Shown one piece after another: positions 9,232 to 18,019 of a stretch of DNA of 64,000 nt (within the stretch, counting starts at the first letter, position 1; every line of letters begins with the position of its first letter). Location of the stretch: NCBI GenBank assembly GCA_963717455.1, contig OY970336.1:4526001-4590000 (forward strand), read 5' to 3'. The DNA is from Bog-473 sp963717455 (GTDB lineage: Bacteria > Actinomycetota > Acidimicrobiia > Acidimicrobiales > RAAP-2). The notes under the pieces are model-generated. The model did no database searches. It was not told where the DNA came from and saw only the letters and a list, made by a program, of their open reading frames with translations. The translations under genes and the position numbers were made by a program.

Positions 9232-10278
9232 GTGGCCGATCCCGCGCTACAGGTGGAGGGGCTCGAGGTCGAGTTCCGGACGAAGGCGGGAACGGTGTAT
9301 GCCGTGCGCGGCATCGACTTCTCCATCGCACCCGGCGAGGTGCTGGGCATCGTCGGCGAGTCGGGATCCGGCAAGTCGGTCACGGCGCTGGCCACCATGG
9401 GCCTGCTGCCCAAGACCGCCAACGTCCGGGGGTCGATCCGCTTCCACGGGCGCGAGCTGCTGGGCCTGAAGGAGAAGCAGCTGACCGGCGTGCGCGGCAC
9501 TGGCATCGCCATGATCTTCCAGGACCCCATGACCTCGCTCAACCCTGTCTACACGATCGGGTGGCAGATCGCGGAGGCCATACGTGCCCACCAGGACATC
9601 GGCAAGGAGGCGGCCCTGGCCCGGGCGGTCGAGCTGCTGGCCAAGGTCGGGATCCCGAACCCGGCGGCACGCGTCGACAACTACCCCCACGAATTCTCGG
9701 GGGGGATGCGCCAGCGGGCCGTGATCGCCATCGGCATGGCGAACGACCCCGACGTGATCCTCGCCGACGAGCCGACCACCGCGCTCGACGTCACGGTGCA
9801 GGCACAGGTGCTCGAGTCCCTCAAGACCGCGCTGAGCGAGACCGGCGCCGCGCTGCTGCTCATCACGCACGACCTCGGTGTCATCGCCGGCCTGGCCGAC
9901 CGGGTGCTCGTGATGTACGCCGGGCGCCCGGTCGAGGTGGGGACCGCCGACGACGTCTTCTACAAGCCCTCCATGCCCTATACGCTCGGGCTGCTGGGCT
10001 CGCTGCCGAGGCTCGACAGCGACGGGTCGGAGCGACTGCGCCAGATCCCCGGCTCCCCCCCCTCCATGCTGGGTGAGCCGACGGGGTGCCCGTTCGCCCC
10101 GCGCTGCCCGCTGCGCGCCGACATCTGCACGACCACGGAGCCCCCGCTGGTGGTCGTGCCGTCCGTCGACTCCGCCCGCGGTGACCACCGGTCGGCCTGC
10201 CACTTCGCCGAATCCGTGGCGGCCGGGGAGCACGGCGCTCTCTTCAGCGACGCGGACACCGGCGTGGCCGCGCCATGA
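9232..10278 (+). CDS. ABC transporter ATP-binding protein, DppD/OppD family
   Basis: A 348-residue ATPase. Walker A GESGSGKS, Q-loop QDPMTSLNP, signature FSGGMRQRA and Walker B ILADEPTTALD are all present. The C-terminal oligopeptide-transporter extension carries the cysteine cluster CPFAPRCPLRADIC. It begins with GTG directly after the TAA of the permease gene and overlaps the next ATPase gene by 4 bp (ATGA). Function: one half of the ATP-hydrolysing pair that powers peptide import. Confidence 0.94.
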   Translation: MADPALQVEGLEVEFRTKAGTVYAVRGIDFSIAPGEVLGIVGESGSGKSVTALATMGLLPKTANVRGSIRFHGRELLGLKEKQLTGVRGTGIAMIFQDPMTSLNPVYTIGWQIAEAIRAHQDIGKEAALARAVELLAKVGIPNPAARVDNYPHEFSGGMRQRAVIAIGMANDPDVILADEPTTALDVTVQAQVLESLKTALSETGAALLLITHDLGVIAGLADRVLVMYAGRPVEVGTADDVFYKPSMPYTLGLLGSLPRLDSDGSERLRQIPGSPPSMLGEPTGCPFAPRCPLRADICTTTEPPLVVVPSVDSARGDHRSACHFAESVAAGEHGALFSDADTGVAAP

Positions 10279-11309
10279 CGCTCTCCCAGACCGACGGTTC
10301 GCTCTCGACGCAGGGCGCCCGGCCGCCGCTCCTGCAGGTGACGGACCTGGTGAAGAACTTCCCCCTCCGCGGCGGCAATTTCGTTCGGCACCGGGTGGGC
10401 GAGATCCATGCGGTCAGCGGCGTCTCCTTCAGCATCGCGCCGGCCGAGACGCTCGGCCTGGTCGGGGAATCCGGCTGTGGCAAGTCGACGACCGGGCGGG
10501 CGATCCTGCAGCTGATTCAGCCCACCTCGGGCTCGGTCGTCTTCGACGGTCGCGAGATGACCGAGCTCAAGGGCGGCGAGCTCCGTCGCATGCGCCGGCA
10601 CATCCAGGTCGTCTTCCAGGACCCGTTCGCGTCGCTCGACCCCCGCCTGCCGGTCGGCGAGGCGATCGCCGAGCCGCTGCAGATCCACGGAATGCGCGAT
10701 CGGGCGGCCAACCAGCGGCGCGTGGCGGAGATGCTCAGGCTGGTGGGTCTCGAGCCGTACCACGCCAACCGCTACCCGAACGAGTTCTCCGGCGGCCAGC
10801 GCCAGCGCATCGGCATCGCCCGGGCCCTGGCGCTCCAGCCGAAGCTGCTGGTGCTCGACGAGCCCGTCTCGGCGCTCGACGTCTCCATTCAGGCCGGGAT
10901 CGTGAACCTCCTCGACGACCTGCAGGACGAGCTCGGCGTGGCGTACCTGTTCATCGCCCACGACCTCTCGGTGGTGCGCCACATCTCCGACCGCGTCGCG
11001 GTCATGTACCTGGGCAAGATCGTCGAGGTGGGGACCCGGCAGGACGTCTACGAGCGGCCCGCCCACCCCTACACCCAGGCGCTGCTCTCCGCCGTGCCGA
11101 TCCCGGACCCCAAGCGTGAGCGTGCCCGCCGGCACATCGTGCTCGAGGGCGACGTGCCAAGCCCCCAGTCACCGCCCTCGGGCTGCCGCTTCCGCACCCG
11201 CTGCTGGAAAGCCCAGGAGATCTGCGCCGCCGAAGAGCCTGCCCTCGTCGACCGCGGCCAGGGTCACCCCGTCGCCTGCCACTTCGCGGAGGTCACCACC
11301 GTCGTCTGA
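10275..11309 (+). CDS. ABC transporter ATP-binding protein, DppF/OppF family
   Basis: A 344-residue ATPase, partner of the preceding DppD-like protein. Walker A GESGCGKST, Q-loop QDPFASLDPR, signature FSGGQRQRIG and Walker B LVLDEPVSALD are intact. The C-terminal cysteine cluster reads CRFRTRCWKAQEIC. It is the last gene of the importer operon. Its final 141 bases overlap the end of the convergent rnhB frame. Confidence 0.94.
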   Translation: MTLSQTDGSLSTQGARPPLLQVTDLVKNFPLRGGNFVRHRVGEIHAVSGVSFSIAPAETLGLVGESGCGKSTTGRAILQLIQPTSGSVVFDGREMTELKGGELRRMRRHIQVVFQDPFASLDPRLPVGEAIAEPLQIHGMRDRAANQRRVAEMLRLVGLEPYHANRYPNEFSGGQRQRIGIARALALQPKLLVLDEPVSALDVSIQAGIVNLLDDLQDELGVAYLFIAHDLSVVRHISDRVAVMYLGKIVEVGTRQDVYERPAHPYTQALLSAVPIPDPKRERARRHIVLEGDVPSPQSPPSGCRFRTRCWKAQEICAAEEPALVDRGQGHPVACHFAEVTTVV

Positions 11310-11981
11310 GCGGGTCCCCCACCAGGCCTGCCCGCACCACGGCAGGTCACGGACGAAGGCCCAGCTGCGGCGGTGGATGGCGGACGGGCCGTAGCCGCGC
11401 AGTGCCGTCTGGTGGACGGGTGAGGGATAGCCCTTGTTGCGCTCGAACGCGTACGCCGGGTAGTGGTCGGACGCCAGGCGCATCATGCGGTCCCGCACCA
11501 CCTTGGCCAGCACGGACGCTGCCGCCACCGACGCGCACTTGGCGTCCCCGTCGACGATGGGCCGCACCTGGCCCCCGAAAGGGTCCTCTGGGTGTCGCAG
11601 CAGGTCGACCGGGCCGTCCACCAGGATCGCCCCGGGCGGCTGCGCCAGCCCGGCGATGGCCCGGCGCGCCGCCACCCGGAGGGCCTCGGTCATCCCCCAC
11701 TCGTCGCACTCGGCGGGCGTGGCATGCCCGACCGCCCACTCCTGGCACCACGCACCGACGGCGTCGAAGATCTCCTCGCGTCGGGCCTCGCTCAGCATCT
11801 TGGAGTCCCGGAGCCACTTGGGCATGGAGCGGCGTTGGACGCGGGGTCGTACCACGGCCACGCCGACGGTGAGGGGGCCGGCCCAGGCGCCGCGCCCGAC
11901 CTCGTCGAGGCCCGCCACACACTCGTAGCCCTCGGCGCGTAGGCGGCGCTCCTGTGTGAGATCGGGCGTGCAGACGGTCAC
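11169..11981 (-). CDS. rnhB: ribonuclease HII
   Basis: A 270-residue RNase HII, which removes ribonucleotides from DNA and RNA primers. The N-terminal catalytic signature GLDEVGRGAWAGP holds the first acidic residues; further motifs are VDGDAKCASVAAASVLAKVVRDR and the YPAYAFERNKGYPSPVHQ segment. The family core ends around the HRRSWAFV motif, leaving about 50 unusual residues at the C-terminus encoded antisense to the end of the DppF-like gene. That tail may simply be where the frame happens to stop. Confidence 0.93.
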   Translation of the reverse strand: MTVCTPDLTQERRLRAEGYECVAGLDEVGRGAWAGPLTVGVAVVRPRVQRRSMPKWLRDSKMLSEARREEIFDAVGAWCQEWAVGHATPAECDEWGMTEALRVAARRAIAGLAQPPGAILVDGPVDLLRHPEDPFGGQVRPIVDGDAKCASVAAASVLAKVVRDRMMRLASDHYPAYAFERNKGYPSPVHQTALRGYGPSAIHRRSWAFVRDLPWCGQAWWGTRSDDGGDLREVAGDGVTLAAVDEGRLFGGADLLGFPAAGAEAAARGR

Positions 11982-12005
11982 GGGATCACGGTCGGGCGCA
12001 CCTCA

Positions 12006-12011
12006 TACCAT
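12006..12011 (+). promoter_or_regulatory. likely -10 element of a leaderless transcript
   Basis: TACCAT sits 6 nt before the GTG at 12018, with no Shine-Dalgarno in between. With a usual -10 to start-site distance, transcription would begin at the start codon. Several other genes in this window share the spacing. Confidence 0.5.
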
Positions 12012-12017
12012 GGGGGT

Positions 12018-12257
12018 GTGAGCGTCGACGGGGGGGATGCACCCGATCCGAATGCACGGTCCCCGCTCGCCCCGGGGACCAAGGTCGACGTGCGCAACCG
12101 CTTCCAGGGCACGTGGGTGCGCGGCTTCGAGATCGCCGAGGCGACCGAGGACGGGTACCGGATACGCCGGCTGTCGGACGGCAGCACGCTGGGCGAGCTC
12201 TTCTCCCGGGACGACGTCCGCCGGGAGCGGACGCGCCAGGGCTTCTGGTGGCACTGA
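12018..12257 (+). CDS. small conserved hypothetical protein
   Basis: 79 residues starting with GTG. After a disordered, Pro/Asp-rich N-terminus there is a compact charged domain (PGTKVDVRNRF, then GTWVRGFEIAE, then DGYRIRRLSDGS) ending in GFWWH. The alternating hydrophobic pattern suggests a small beta-barrel of the SH3/Tudor type, but I do not recognise the family. No membrane segment or metal motif is seen. It lies between the divergent rnhB and a convergent GYD-domain gene. Confidence 0.65.
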   Translation: MSVDGGDAPDPNARSPLAPGTKVDVRNRFQGTWVRGFEIAEATEDGYRIRRLSDGSTLGELFSRDDVRRERTRQGFWWH

Positions 12258-12262
12258 GGGGG

Positions 12263-12562
12263 TCAGTCCTTCCCCGCCTTGAGCACGCCCTCGATGTAGT
12301 CGTCGATCGGGATCGCCGAGAGCGTCAGTGTCTTGAGGGTCCCCCGGGACCCCAGGACCAGCGCGACCCGGGCCATGGTGGTCTCGTCGGGAGCGTCCAG
12401 GACGGTGCAGAAGTCGTACTGCCCGAGCAGCGCCCACTGCGCGACGACGCGCACGCCCATCGCCTCCACCTCGGCGTTGACGGCCTTGAGCCGGTCGGGG
12501 TTCTCGGTCAGCGTCGCCGCTCCGTCTGGCCCCACCGTGGAGAGCATGAGGAACGTCGCCAT
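12263..12562 (-). CDS. GYD domain-containing protein
   Basis: 99 residues matching the GYD family, small ferredoxin-like-fold proteins: FLMLSTVGPDGA at the start and WALLGQYDFCTVLDAPD with the GxYD-type motif in the middle. The biochemical function of the family is not established. It is probably leaderless: TAGCGT on the minus strand lies 6 nt before the ATG. It stands alone between convergent and divergent neighbours. Confidence 0.85.
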   Translation of the reverse strand: MATFLMLSTVGPDGAATLTENPDRLKAVNAEVEAMGVRVVAQWALLGQYDFCTVLDAPDETTMARVALVLGSRGTLKTLTLSAIPIDDYIEGVLKAGKD

Positions 12563-12623
12563 GCGCTCACGCTATCGCAGGGGCGGCCGGCACCGACGGC
12601 CCCGCCTCCCCACCTGCGCCGGC

Positions 12624-14078
12624 TCAGCGCAGATCGCCCCGCACCACCTTGCCCAGGGCGTTGCGCGGCAGCGCGTCGACGAGGCGCACCTCGCGTGGAC
12701 ACTTGAACGGCGCCAGCTCGGCCGCCGCCAGCTCGCCGAGCGACGCGAGATCGGGATCTCCCACGACGAACGCCACCACCGTCTCGCCCCACTCCTCCGA
12801 GGGCACACCGACGACGGCCACCTCGGCGACGCCCGGAACGCGGGCGAGCACCGCCTCGACCTCGGCGGGGTACACGTTGTGGCCGCCAGTGATGATCAGC
12901 TCGGTCCGGCGGCCCCGGACGGTGACATAGCCGTCGTCAGCGACCGAGACGAGGTCCCCCGTGGCGAACCACTCCCCGGGCACCAGGCCGGCGTGGCCCC
13001 AATAGCCGCGGCACAGTGACGCGCCGCGCACGGCCAGCTCGCCCACGCCCTGGTCGTCGGGGTCGTCCACGGCGGCCTCGACACCCGGCAGGGGCACCCC
13101 GACCGATCCGGGCCGGCGCTCACCCTCGAGCGGGTTGGAGAGCGTCAGCAGCGTCTCGGTCATGCCATAGCGCTCCAGCACGTGCACGCCCTCGCCCGCC
13201 AGGCGGCGCCAGAGGTCGGCGGCGAGCGGCGCCGAGCCCGAGACGCAGAGGCGCAACCCGGCCAGCTCGCGGGCCCGGCCCGATGCGGCGAGCCGGTGGT
13301 ACATCGTCGGGACGCCGAAGAACATGGTGCTGGCCGGTGCCGCCCCGAGGACCGCGGACTCGTCGAAGCGGTCGAACACGACGGCCGACGCGCCGGCAGC
13401 CAGGGTCCCGAAGAGGCCGGCGCAGAGCCCGTGGACGTGGAACAGCGGCAGGCACAGGACCAGCCGGTCCGTGGCCCCCCACCCCCAGGCCGCGTGCATC
13501 GACGAGATGCCCGCCAGCAGAGACCCGTGGGTGTGCACGGCGCCCTTGGGCCTCCCGGTGGTGCCCGAGGTGTAGACGATGAGAGCGTCGTCACCCGGCT
13601 GCAGCTCGGGCGTGGCCGTCGGTGCGAGCGCGGACCCCCGGGCCAGCTCCTCCACGCGCACGACGGCGACGCCGGGGCCGAAGAGGTCGGCGCCATCCGG
13701 CTCCTGGCAGATGGCGAGCACCGGCCGGGCGTCGCCCACGACGTGGGTGACCTCGGCGCCGCGGGCCGACGGGCTGACCGGCACCAGGACCGCACCGGCC
13801 CGGAGCGCCGCCACGAGGGCGCCGACCGACTCGAGAGTGGCGCGGGCCCGCCACAGCACCCGGTCCCCCGGACCGATCCCGTACCCGGCAAGGACCGACG
13901 CCGCCTGGGCAGTCCGCCGGTCGAGCTCGGCGCCGTCGACCGACTCGCCCCCCCACCCGTCGACGAGCGCCGGAGCGTCCGGGCGGTCGGCCCACCGGCG
14001 CGCCCAGACCTCGGGCAGCGTCCGCCCCGCCAAGGGGCGCGTGTCGGGCCAGCGCCCAGGGGGGACGAGCGCCCTCAC
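12624..14078 (-). CDS. acyl-CoA synthetase (AMP-forming), malonyl/fatty-acyl type
   Basis: A 484-residue ANL-superfamily ligase that would adenylate a carboxylic acid and transfer it to CoA. The P-loop-like motif YTSGTTGRPKG is at about residue 170, the YGMTET adenylation motif near 305, the hinge/ADP-binding region TGDLVSVADDGY and ELIITGGHNVYPAEVE near 400, and the C-terminal catalytic lysine in RNALGKVVRGDLR. Length and motifs fit small acyl-CoA or malonyl-CoA synthetases; the substrate is not determined. It is divergent from the mannosidase gene, only 32 bp away. Confidence 0.88.
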   Translation of the reverse strand: MRALVPPGRWPDTRPLAGRTLPEVWARRWADRPDAPALVDGWGGESVDGAELDRRTAQAASVLAGYGIGPGDRVLWRARATLESVGALVAALRAGAVLVPVSPSARGAEVTHVVGDARPVLAICQEPDGADLFGPGVAVVRVEELARGSALAPTATPELQPGDDALIVYTSGTTGRPKGAVHTHGSLLAGISSMHAAWGWGATDRLVLCLPLFHVHGLCAGLFGTLAAGASAVVFDRFDESAVLGAAPASTMFFGVPTMYHRLAASGRARELAGLRLCVSGSAPLAADLWRRLAGEGVHVLERYGMTETLLTLSNPLEGERRPGSVGVPLPGVEAAVDDPDDQGVGELAVRGASLCRGYWGHAGLVPGEWFATGDLVSVADDGYVTVRGRRTELIITGGHNVYPAEVEAVLARVPGVAEVAVVGVPSEEWGETVVAFVVGDPDLASLGELAAAELAPFKCPREVRLVDALPRNALGKVVRGDLR

Positions 14079-14110
14079 CGCCCGCGACCGCAGGTCATAG
14101 TCTGACGGTC

Positions 14111-16768
14111 ATGACCGCCCGCAGGATTGCCATCGTTCCGCACACGCACTGGGACCGGGAATGGTACAAGTCCTACCAGGACTTCCGCCTTGCCCTCGTC
14201 GAGCTGATCGACACGCTGATCCCCCTCCTCGAGCGCGACGCCAGCTATCCGCATTTCATGCTCGACGGCCAGATGGCCGTCGTCGACGACTACCTCGAGG
14301 TGCGGCCCGAGGCCGAGGAGCGCCTGCGGGCGCTCTCTGCGGCCGGCCGTCTGAGCATGGGGCCGTGGTACATCCTGATGGACGAGTTCCTGGCCTCCGG
14401 CGAGACCATCGTGCGCAACCTGCAGATGGGCCTTCTCCGCGGCGCCGCGTTCGGGGGCGTCATGGACATCGGCTACCTGCCCGACATGTTCGGCCACATC
14501 GCGCAGATGCCCCAGATCCTCCGCCTCGCCGGCTTCGACGACGCCGTCGTGTGGCGGGGCGTGCCGTCACAGGTGACCCGGAACGCCTTCGTGTGGGAGG
14601 CACCGGACGGATCGGCGGTGCGGGCCGAGTACCTGCCCGTCGGCTACAGCAACGGCGCCGCGCTCCCCGACGACGCCAAGGCGCTCGTGCGCCGGACGGT
14701 CGACCACCTCAGCGAGGTCGGGGACGTCATCACCGGTGACCTCCTCTGCATGAACGGGTCGGACCACTTGATGCCCCAGCCGCAGCTGGGGCGTGTCGTC
14801 GCCGAGTCCAACGACCTCCAGGACGACCTCCAATTCGAGGTCACCTCGCTACCGCACTATCTCGAGGGCACGACCACCGATGACCTGGTGCGCGTCCGGG
14901 GCGAGCTGCGCTCGGGCTTTCGGGCCAACATGCTCATGGGCGTCACCTCGAACCGCGTCGACGTGAAGCGCCGGGGTGCGGTGGCTGAGCGCGAGCTGGA
15001 GCGACGGGCCGAGCCGCTCGCCGCACTGTTCCAGCCGCCGACGGCGTACCCCTCTCGCCTGTTGGAGTTGGCCTGGCGGGAGATGGTGCGCAACTCCGCC
15101 CACGACTCCATCTGCGCCTGCTCGGTGGACGACGTGGTCGACGCCGTGCTGCACCGCTACGCCGAGGCCCGGGCCATCGCGGCCGGGCTGGCCGACCGGT
15201 CGGTCAAGGCCTTCGCCCTCTCCCTGGCCGAGCCGGGCATTTCCGTGCTCAACGCGTCGCCCCGGGCCCGGTCGGGCTTGGTCGAGCTGGTCGTCCCCGC
15301 CGACGGGCCGGCGCCGGCACAGGTCCAGGTCCTCTCGGAGCGCTCGGGTCTCCCGGGGTCGATGGTGCTCGACGCCAACACGGTGCGCACGGTGCTCGGC
15401 ATGCTGCAGGGGCCCAAGATCAGCGACGACGCCTGGGTCCAGGAGATCAGGATCGAGGACACCGACGAGGGCATCGACGTGACACTCTCGGTCGGCACCG
15501 AGGAGAAGCCGAACGTCCCGATCGCGGAAGCCAAGCAGGACCTCTACACCAGGCTCGGGGCGAACCCCGACGTCATGGTGCGCGTCGCCATGGAGCAGCC
15601 GTCGACGAGGAGGATCGCAGCCCGCACCCGCGAGGTGGCAGGGTACGGATGGGCCGCCTTCGAGGCCGCCCCGCTGGCGCACCCGGTCGAGGTGAGCGAG
15701 GCCGAGGGGTCGATCGTGCTCGCCAACGGGCTGGTGCGGGTGGAGGTCGACCGGACCGACGGGACCTTCGCGCTGGACGGCTGCGCCGGCTATGGGCGCC
15801 TCGTGGATGGCGGCGACCTCGGCGACTCGTACAACTACTCGCCGCCGCAACAGGACTCCTCGGTGGAGGTGCCCGACGCGGTGACCGTGCGGGTCGACGA
15901 GCGGGGGCCCGTGCGGGGCCGGGTCCGCATCACCGCGACCTACCTATGGCCCGACCACGTCGACGGGTCGTCCCAGGCGCGCGTGGGCGAGCACCGGGTC
16001 GACGTCGACACCGACGTGGAGCTGCGAGCCGACGACGGCGTGGTCCGGGTCACCACGAACTTCGTCAACCCGAGCGGGGACCACCGGCTGCGGGTCCATC
16101 TGCCGCTCCCCGTGCCGGCCCGCCACTCCCACGCCGAGAGCGCCTTCAGCGTCGTCACCCGTGGCCTGACCGTCGAGGGCCGGGCGGACGAGTTCGGGCT
16201 CCCGACGGCGCCGTCGCAGCGCTTCGTCACCGCCGGGCGCCTCACCGTCGCCCACGAGGGTGTCTGCGAGTACGAGCTCGTCGACGTCGGCGACGACGGC
16301 GCCCGAACCCTCGCCCTGACCGTGCTGCGCTCGACCGGCATGCTGTCCCGACTCGGCATGGCCTACAGGCCGTTCCCCGCCGGCCCCCTCACGCCGGTCG
16401 AGGGGCTGCAGATGCGCGGCAAGCGGATCACCCTGCGTTACGCGCTCGCCCTCGACTGCGACGATCCCTACCGGATGGCCGACGACGTGCTGCTGCCGCT
16501 CGAGACGGTGTCGAGCCTGGGCGGCGGCACCCGCCCAGCGTCGGGGACCGAGCTGGCGGTCCACGGCGCCGAGGTCAGCGCGCTCCACCGGGTCGGCGGG
16601 GTCCTCGAGGTCCGGGTCTTCAATCCGACGGCACAGCCGACCGTGGTCTCGTTCCCCGGCCGAGCGGGCTGGCTGGTCGACCTGCGCGGCTACCCGCTCG
16701 AGGCATTCGAGGGCTCGTTCGACCTACGCCCGTTCGGCATCGCCACCGCCCGGCTGCGCGACGGCTGA
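14111..16768 (+). CDS. glycoside hydrolase family 38 alpha-mannosidase
   Basis: An 885-residue GH38 enzyme, a retaining zinc-dependent alpha-mannosidase. The zinc-binding HTHWDREW lies at residues 11-18 and the catalytic nucleophile region GYLPDMFGHIAQMP near residue 125 (Asp). A second conserved region SAHDSICACSVDDV follows in the helical domain, then large C-terminal beta domains. No signal peptide is visible, so it probably acts on mannosides or mannosylglycerate-type oligosaccharides in the cytosol. A TAGTCT hexamer 7 nt before the ATG suggests a leaderless mRNA. Its last 45 bases overlap the convergent cyclase gene. Confidence 0.93.
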   Translation: MTARRIAIVPHTHWDREWYKSYQDFRLALVELIDTLIPLLERDASYPHFMLDGQMAVVDDYLEVRPEAEERLRALSAAGRLSMGPWYILMDEFLASGETIVRNLQMGLLRGAAFGGVMDIGYLPDMFGHIAQMPQILRLAGFDDAVVWRGVPSQVTRNAFVWEAPDGSAVRAEYLPVGYSNGAALPDDAKALVRRTVDHLSEVGDVITGDLLCMNGSDHLMPQPQLGRVVAESNDLQDDLQFEVTSLPHYLEGTTTDDLVRVRGELRSGFRANMLMGVTSNRVDVKRRGAVAERELERRAEPLAALFQPPTAYPSRLLELAWREMVRNSAHDSICACSVDDVVDAVLHRYAEARAIAAGLADRSVKAFALSLAEPGISVLNASPRARSGLVELVVPADGPAPAQVQVLSERSGLPGSMVLDANTVRTVLGMLQGPKISDDAWVQEIRIEDTDEGIDVTLSVGTEEKPNVPIAEAKQDLYTRLGANPDVMVRVAMEQPSTRRIAARTREVAGYGWAAFEAAPLAHPVEVSEAEGSIVLANGLVRVEVDRTDGTFALDGCAGYGRLVDGGDLGDSYNYSPPQQDSSVEVPDAVTVRVDERGPVRGRVRITATYLWPDHVDGSSQARVGEHRVDVDTDVELRADDGVVRVTTNFVNPSGDHRLRVHLPLPVPARHSHAESAFSVVTRGLTVEGRADEFGLPTAPSQRFVTAGRLTVAHEGVCEYELVDVGDDGARTLALTVLRSTGMLSRLGMAYRPFPAGPLTPVEGLQMRGKRITLRYALALDCDDPYRMADDVLLPLETVSSLGGGTRPASGTELAVHGAEVSALHRVGGVLEVRVFNPTAQPTVVSFPGRAGWLVDLRGYPLEAFEGSFDLRPFGIATARLRDG

Positions 16769-18019
16769 GCCGGCGCCCCGGTTCGCGGTGAGCAGGCGCT
16801 CGCCCACGCCGCGCAGCTCCTCGAGGTCGCGCAAGACCTCGGAGAGGCGCTCCCAGCGGACGTTGCGGCGCCGATCGGCGGAGGCGCCGGTGCCGACGGC
16901 CTCCTGGCCGGCACGACCGCACCACCACAGCTGCACACGACCGAGGTCCTTGAGCAGCCGTGGGCGGAGCGGCTGGCCGGTGAATTCGCCCGGACTCTCC
17001 TCCATGAGGGCGGTGTGGAACTCGTCCGACATGAGCACCGTCCCGGGGTTGCCGATGTTGACGATCCGGTGGGCCAGGTTCACCGTGGGTCCGAAGTAGT
17101 CGCCCTCGCGAAGCAGGACGGGGCCGCAGGCCAGCCCCACCCGCACGTCGGAGAGGAGGTCGTCGTCGGCGTAGGCGTCGGCCAGGTCGAGGCCGATGCG
17201 CGCCGCGTCGGCCACGTTGTCGACGACGAACATGACCTCGTCGCCGATCATCTTGACCACTCGTCCCCGCTTGCTCGTGACGATGTCGTGGGAGATCTCC
17301 TCGAATCGTCCCACGACGGCGGCCAGCTCCTCGTCACCGAGGTGCTGGCTGAGCAGGGTGAAACCGACCATGTCGGCGAACCCGACGGCCAGCACCGGGC
17401 TCTGGCCCGGCGCGAGACCGTGGCTGCGCAGCATCATGCTGCGTTGGATGCCGGCCGCCACCTGGCGCCGCCACACGAACTCGAGCAGCTTGGCCATGGC
17501 AGGGATGGTCTCGTCAGCGACGCTGACGAGGGCGTCTGCGGACATGACGGGGTCGACCTCGGGGCTCACCATGTTGCCGGGCACGAGCTCGGCCTCGGCG
17601 ATCCGGGCCATGGACGAGCCGATGACGCGCGCCATCTGCAGCGCCGTGTCGGTATCCGTGGCGCCGAGTGCCTGCATGCCCTGGAAGAGGCGCACTGCCT
17701 CGAGGTCGAGGTCGGTGAAGGCGCGGTCGTCGTCGTCCACGCTGGCGAAGCCCAGCGCACGCCAGAAGCGCTCGAGCTTGTCGAGCTCGAGCCCGGTGAG
17801 GTCGGCCACCTCCGCCCGCGTGTAGCGGCGGCGCGATGGCACCAGCATGCGCTCGGCGACGAAGAGGTCGATCACGCCGTCGGCCACGGCACGCTCGATC
17901 TCCTCCTCCGTCGCCCCGTGCATGAGGAGGGTCTCCTTGACGTGGGCCAGTGCCGCCTCCCGGCGCGTCTCGTCGTCCGCATCGGAGAGCACGTCGTAGC
18001 TGTGGAAGAGGCCGCTCAT
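16724..18019 (-). CDS. adenylate/guanylate cyclase with MerR-like regulatory domain (Rv1264-like)
   Basis: A 431-residue class III nucleotidyl cyclase. The N-terminal half is helical, with a MerR-like helix-turn-helix stretch (RRRYTRAEVADLTGL) as in the regulatory domain of Rv1264-type adenylate cyclases. The C-terminal catalytic domain shows the first metal aspartate in GFADMVGFT, lysine plus second aspartate in VVKMIGDEVMF, and the NxxxR pair in VNLAHRIV. It is therefore predicted to be active. The start chosen is the ATG at 18019, which overlaps the gpsA stop by 4 bp (ATGA), implying translational coupling. Confidence 0.88.
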   Translation of the reverse strand: MSGLFHSYDVLSDADDETRREAALAHVKETLLMHGATEEEIERAVADGVIDLFVAERMLVPSRRRYTRAEVADLTGLELDKLERFWRALGFASVDDDDRAFTDLDLEAVRLFQGMQALGATDTDTALQMARVIGSSMARIAEAELVPGNMVSPEVDPVMSADALVSVADETIPAMAKLLEFVWRRQVAAGIQRSMMLRSHGLAPGQSPVLAVGFADMVGFTLLSQHLGDEELAAVVGRFEEISHDIVTSKRGRVVKMIGDEVMFVVDNVADAARIGLDLADAYADDDLLSDVRVGLACGPVLLREGDYFGPTVNLAHRIVNIGNPGTVLMSDEFHTALMEESPGEFTGQPLRPRLLKDLGRVQLWWCGRAGQEAVGTGASADRRRNVRWERLSEVLRDLEELRGVGERLLTANRGAGSAVAQPGGGDAERA

